Source of the DNA: Clostridiales bacterium
Lineage (GTDB): Bacteria; Bacillota; Clostridia; Christensenellales; Aristaeellaceae
Reading direction: 5' to 3'
NCBI GenBank assembly: GCA_012729115.1
Contig: JAAYDR010000080.1
Coordinates: 1-62,870, forward strand
Length of the DNA stretch: 62,870 nt
Made by a program: the position numbers and the translations under genes. Position 1 is the stretch's first letter; every line of letters begins with the position of its first letter. Of this stretch, positions 61,759 to 62,870 are shown piece by piece. Below the pieces are notes generated by a model. The model worked only from the letters and a program-made list of their open reading frames with translations, searched no databases and was not told the origin of the DNA.

Positions 61759-62325
61759 ATGAGAAGTTTCACCACACTGGACCTGCAATATGCCCACCGG
61801 TTCTACGGATTCAGGGGCGAAGCCCAGTATCTGCATGGACATACCGGCATCCTGACCATTGAAGTAGAAGAGAGCATCAACGAAGGGGTCAATATGGTAT
61901 TCCCGTGCAATGAAATCAAGAAGACCGCCTGGGAGGTTCTGCAGAACTTTGACCACGCGCTGGTGCTCCGGGAAGATGATCCCCTGCTGCCCGCCATTCT
62001 GGGAGTTTACGAAGCCCAGGGCATCAAGAACGGTGCGCCTTCCAACAAGCAGAAGGGCCCCGCCTTCAAGACCGATCTTGCCACCGCCTATCCGGAATGC
62101 CGCCTGGTTGTTACCAAAGAAACCATGACTGTGGAAGGCATGATCAAGATCGTCTACGATCTGCTGAAGGACAAGCTGAACATCGTGAAGCTCACCTTTA
62201 CCAGCGGCGTCAACGGCGCTACGGAGGAATATGAGCCCCACAAGGCGATGGACCGCTGCCCCCTGTGCGGTGTCGAACTGAATGAGAACGGCGTATGTCC
62301 CAAGTGCGGGTATGTGAAAAAGTAA
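61759..62325 (+). CDS. 6-pyruvoyl-tetrahydropterin synthase-like protein with C-terminal zinc ribbon
   Basis: The 188-residue protein has the T-fold pattern of QueD/PTPS: His13 in QYAHRF, the HGH pair in YLHGHTG, FDHALVL and MTVEGMIKIVYD. The zinc ligands are present, but the Cys normally upstream of HGH is replaced (GEAQYLHGH). The stretch from about 95 to 120 (NGAPSNKQKGPAF) looks like an insertion. The C-terminus is a zinc ribbon (CPLCGVELNENG, then CPKCGYV) absent from usual QueD. No other queuosine genes are nearby. It may be a paralogue with a different substrate or a non-enzymatic role. ATG 61759 follows TGAGGAG; a strong terminator follows the gene. Confidence 0.85.
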   Translation: MRSFTTLDLQYAHRFYGFRGEAQYLHGHTGILTIEVEESINEGVNMVFPCNEIKKTAWEVLQNFDHALVLREDDPLLPAILGVYEAQGIKNGAPSNKQKGPAFKTDLATAYPECRLVVTKETMTVEGMIKIVYDLLKDKLNIVKLTFTSGVNGATEEYEPHKAMDRCPLCGVELNENGVCPKCGYVKK

Positions 62326-62346
62326 GCTGAGGTTTGCTTACCCCCT

Positions 62347-62386
62347 CAGGCACTCCATGATGCGGATCATGGAGTGCCTGTTTTTT
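62347..62386 (+). terminator. Strong rho-independent terminator
   Basis: CAGGCACTCCATGAT (62347-62361) and ATCATGGAGTGCCTG (62366-62380) form a perfect 15-pair stem with a four-base loop, followed by six T residues. Confidence 0.95.
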
Positions 62387-62705
62387 ACAGAGATGTTGAT
62401 ACATTCATCTAACGGAAACGCTCAATCATTCATCGTCCGGATCACGCATCATCATCCGGAGACCAATCATCCGGTGTCACTGGCTCAGGCAGTTCCGGAA
62501 CGCTTTGTCTATGACCGTTAACTCCTATAAATTTTCTATATATACTGTTCAAGTTGGTCTTACAACCGGTTACAATTTATGATAGAATAAGTACAGCTTG
62601 TTTTGCGATATAATGTGAGGCGGGTCACGACTTCGTTATAATTGTATTAGACCATAAAACGTAGAATTTGGTTATCAATCCTGTGGAGTTTGCTATATCG
62701 TGAGG
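62387..62705. other. AT-rich non-coding stretch
   Basis: This region is clearly AT-richer than the rest of the window. It has a TATAAT-like box near 62611 without a good -35 partner and no open frame with a ribosome site. I see no RNA gene. Confidence 0.5.
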
Positions 62706-62870
62706 CTATCGTAAACAGATCATGGAAGATTGCTTCAGATCGGCTGGTCTGCCCCCAGTCTTTGTACCAACCAGTGAGTTAGTAAAGACCGTTTCCTGGC
62801 ACCCGCATTCCTTCATAGGCTTGGCCACATTGTAACACAGGATGCCGAGGCGCTCAAGGGCGCGCGCAGC
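62706..62870 (-). CDS. Possible 3' end of a gene entering from the right edge
   Basis: On the minus strand an open frame runs from the window edge to a TAG at 62706, giving 54 codons. The peptide includes ALERLGILCYNVAKPMKECG and GTKTGGRPADLKQSS. I do not recognise the family. It could also be chance, since the stretch is short and AT-rich downstream. Confidence 0.25.
   Translation of the reverse strand, partial: AARALERLGILCYNVAKPMKECGCQETVFTNSLVGTKTGGRPADLKQSSMICLR

Noticed and set aside
62387-62705. tRNA or small RNA gene in the AT-rich end region
   Set aside because: No cloverleaf, CCA end or terminator-bounded transcript could be seen.

Overview
The window is GC-rich DNA (roughly 58-60 percent by eye) packed with single-orientation operons. 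It looks like a chromosomal segment of a carbohydrate-scavenging Clostridia member (Bacillota), probably a gut-type lineage such as Christensenellales or Oscillospirales. The evidence is a pur operon repressor next to glmU, recO, PrsA and HelD homologues, YesM/YesN-type two-component genes, LplB/LplC-type sugar permeases, strong AGGAGG ribosome sites and sigma-A style promoters. This placement is inferred from gene content; there is no rRNA or tRNA gene in the window to anchor it.

Layout. 1-5 kb: the 3' part of a hybrid histidine kinase, a membrane diguanylate cyclase, a phage-type replication organiser homologue with a long Pro-Gln-Ser-Glu repeat, a small membrane protein and an Ohr peroxidase. 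5-11 kb: housekeeping genes recO, purR, a shortened glmU, a membrane-anchored protein with three polysaccharide-deacetylase folds, and a DUF218 protein. 11-21 kb: an alpha-galactoside locus (AraC regulator with a dead receiver domain, binding protein, two permeases, GH97 and GH36). 21-27 kb: a HelD-type helicase coupled to an acyl-carrier-like protein, then small secreted, coiled-coil/leucine-rich and XRE proteins. 27-35 kb (minus strand): a complete kinase/regulator/binding protein/two permeases/PHP hydrolase operon. 35-38 kb: a polytopic membrane protein and a PrsA-like foldase. 39-44 kb: a third sugar importer with an ArsR-type regulator and an MFS transporter. 44-51 kb: a beta-CASP nuclease and a BMP-type nucleoside importer. 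51-53 kb: a secreted SH3-like protein and a DUF6508/flavodoxin pair. 53-62 kb: a fourth sugar importer with a divergent membrane-bound AraC sensor, a Gfo/Idh/MocA dehydrogenase and a TIM-barrel isomerase. It ends with a PTPS-like protein carrying a zinc ribbon.

How it works together. Four sugar importers each supply their own binding protein, two permeases and a different type of regulator, but none supplies an ATPase, so a shared MsmX/UgpC-type ATPase elsewhere is expected. The nucleoside importer carries its own double ATPase. Each of the five binding-protein genes is followed directly by a strong hairpin inside its operon. This suggests a common way to set binding-protein level apart from permease level. 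Four of the five binding proteins have a signal peptide without a lipobox, although PrsA and one binding protein have one.

No CRISPR array, insertion sequence, tRNA or rRNA was seen. The most unusual items are the triple NodB protein, the acyl-carrier-like protein lacking its serine and coupled to HelD, the coiled coil inserted into the PrsA parvulin domain, the GlmU without a working nucleotidyltransferase half, the structured leader of the nucleoside importer, and several operator-like repeats.
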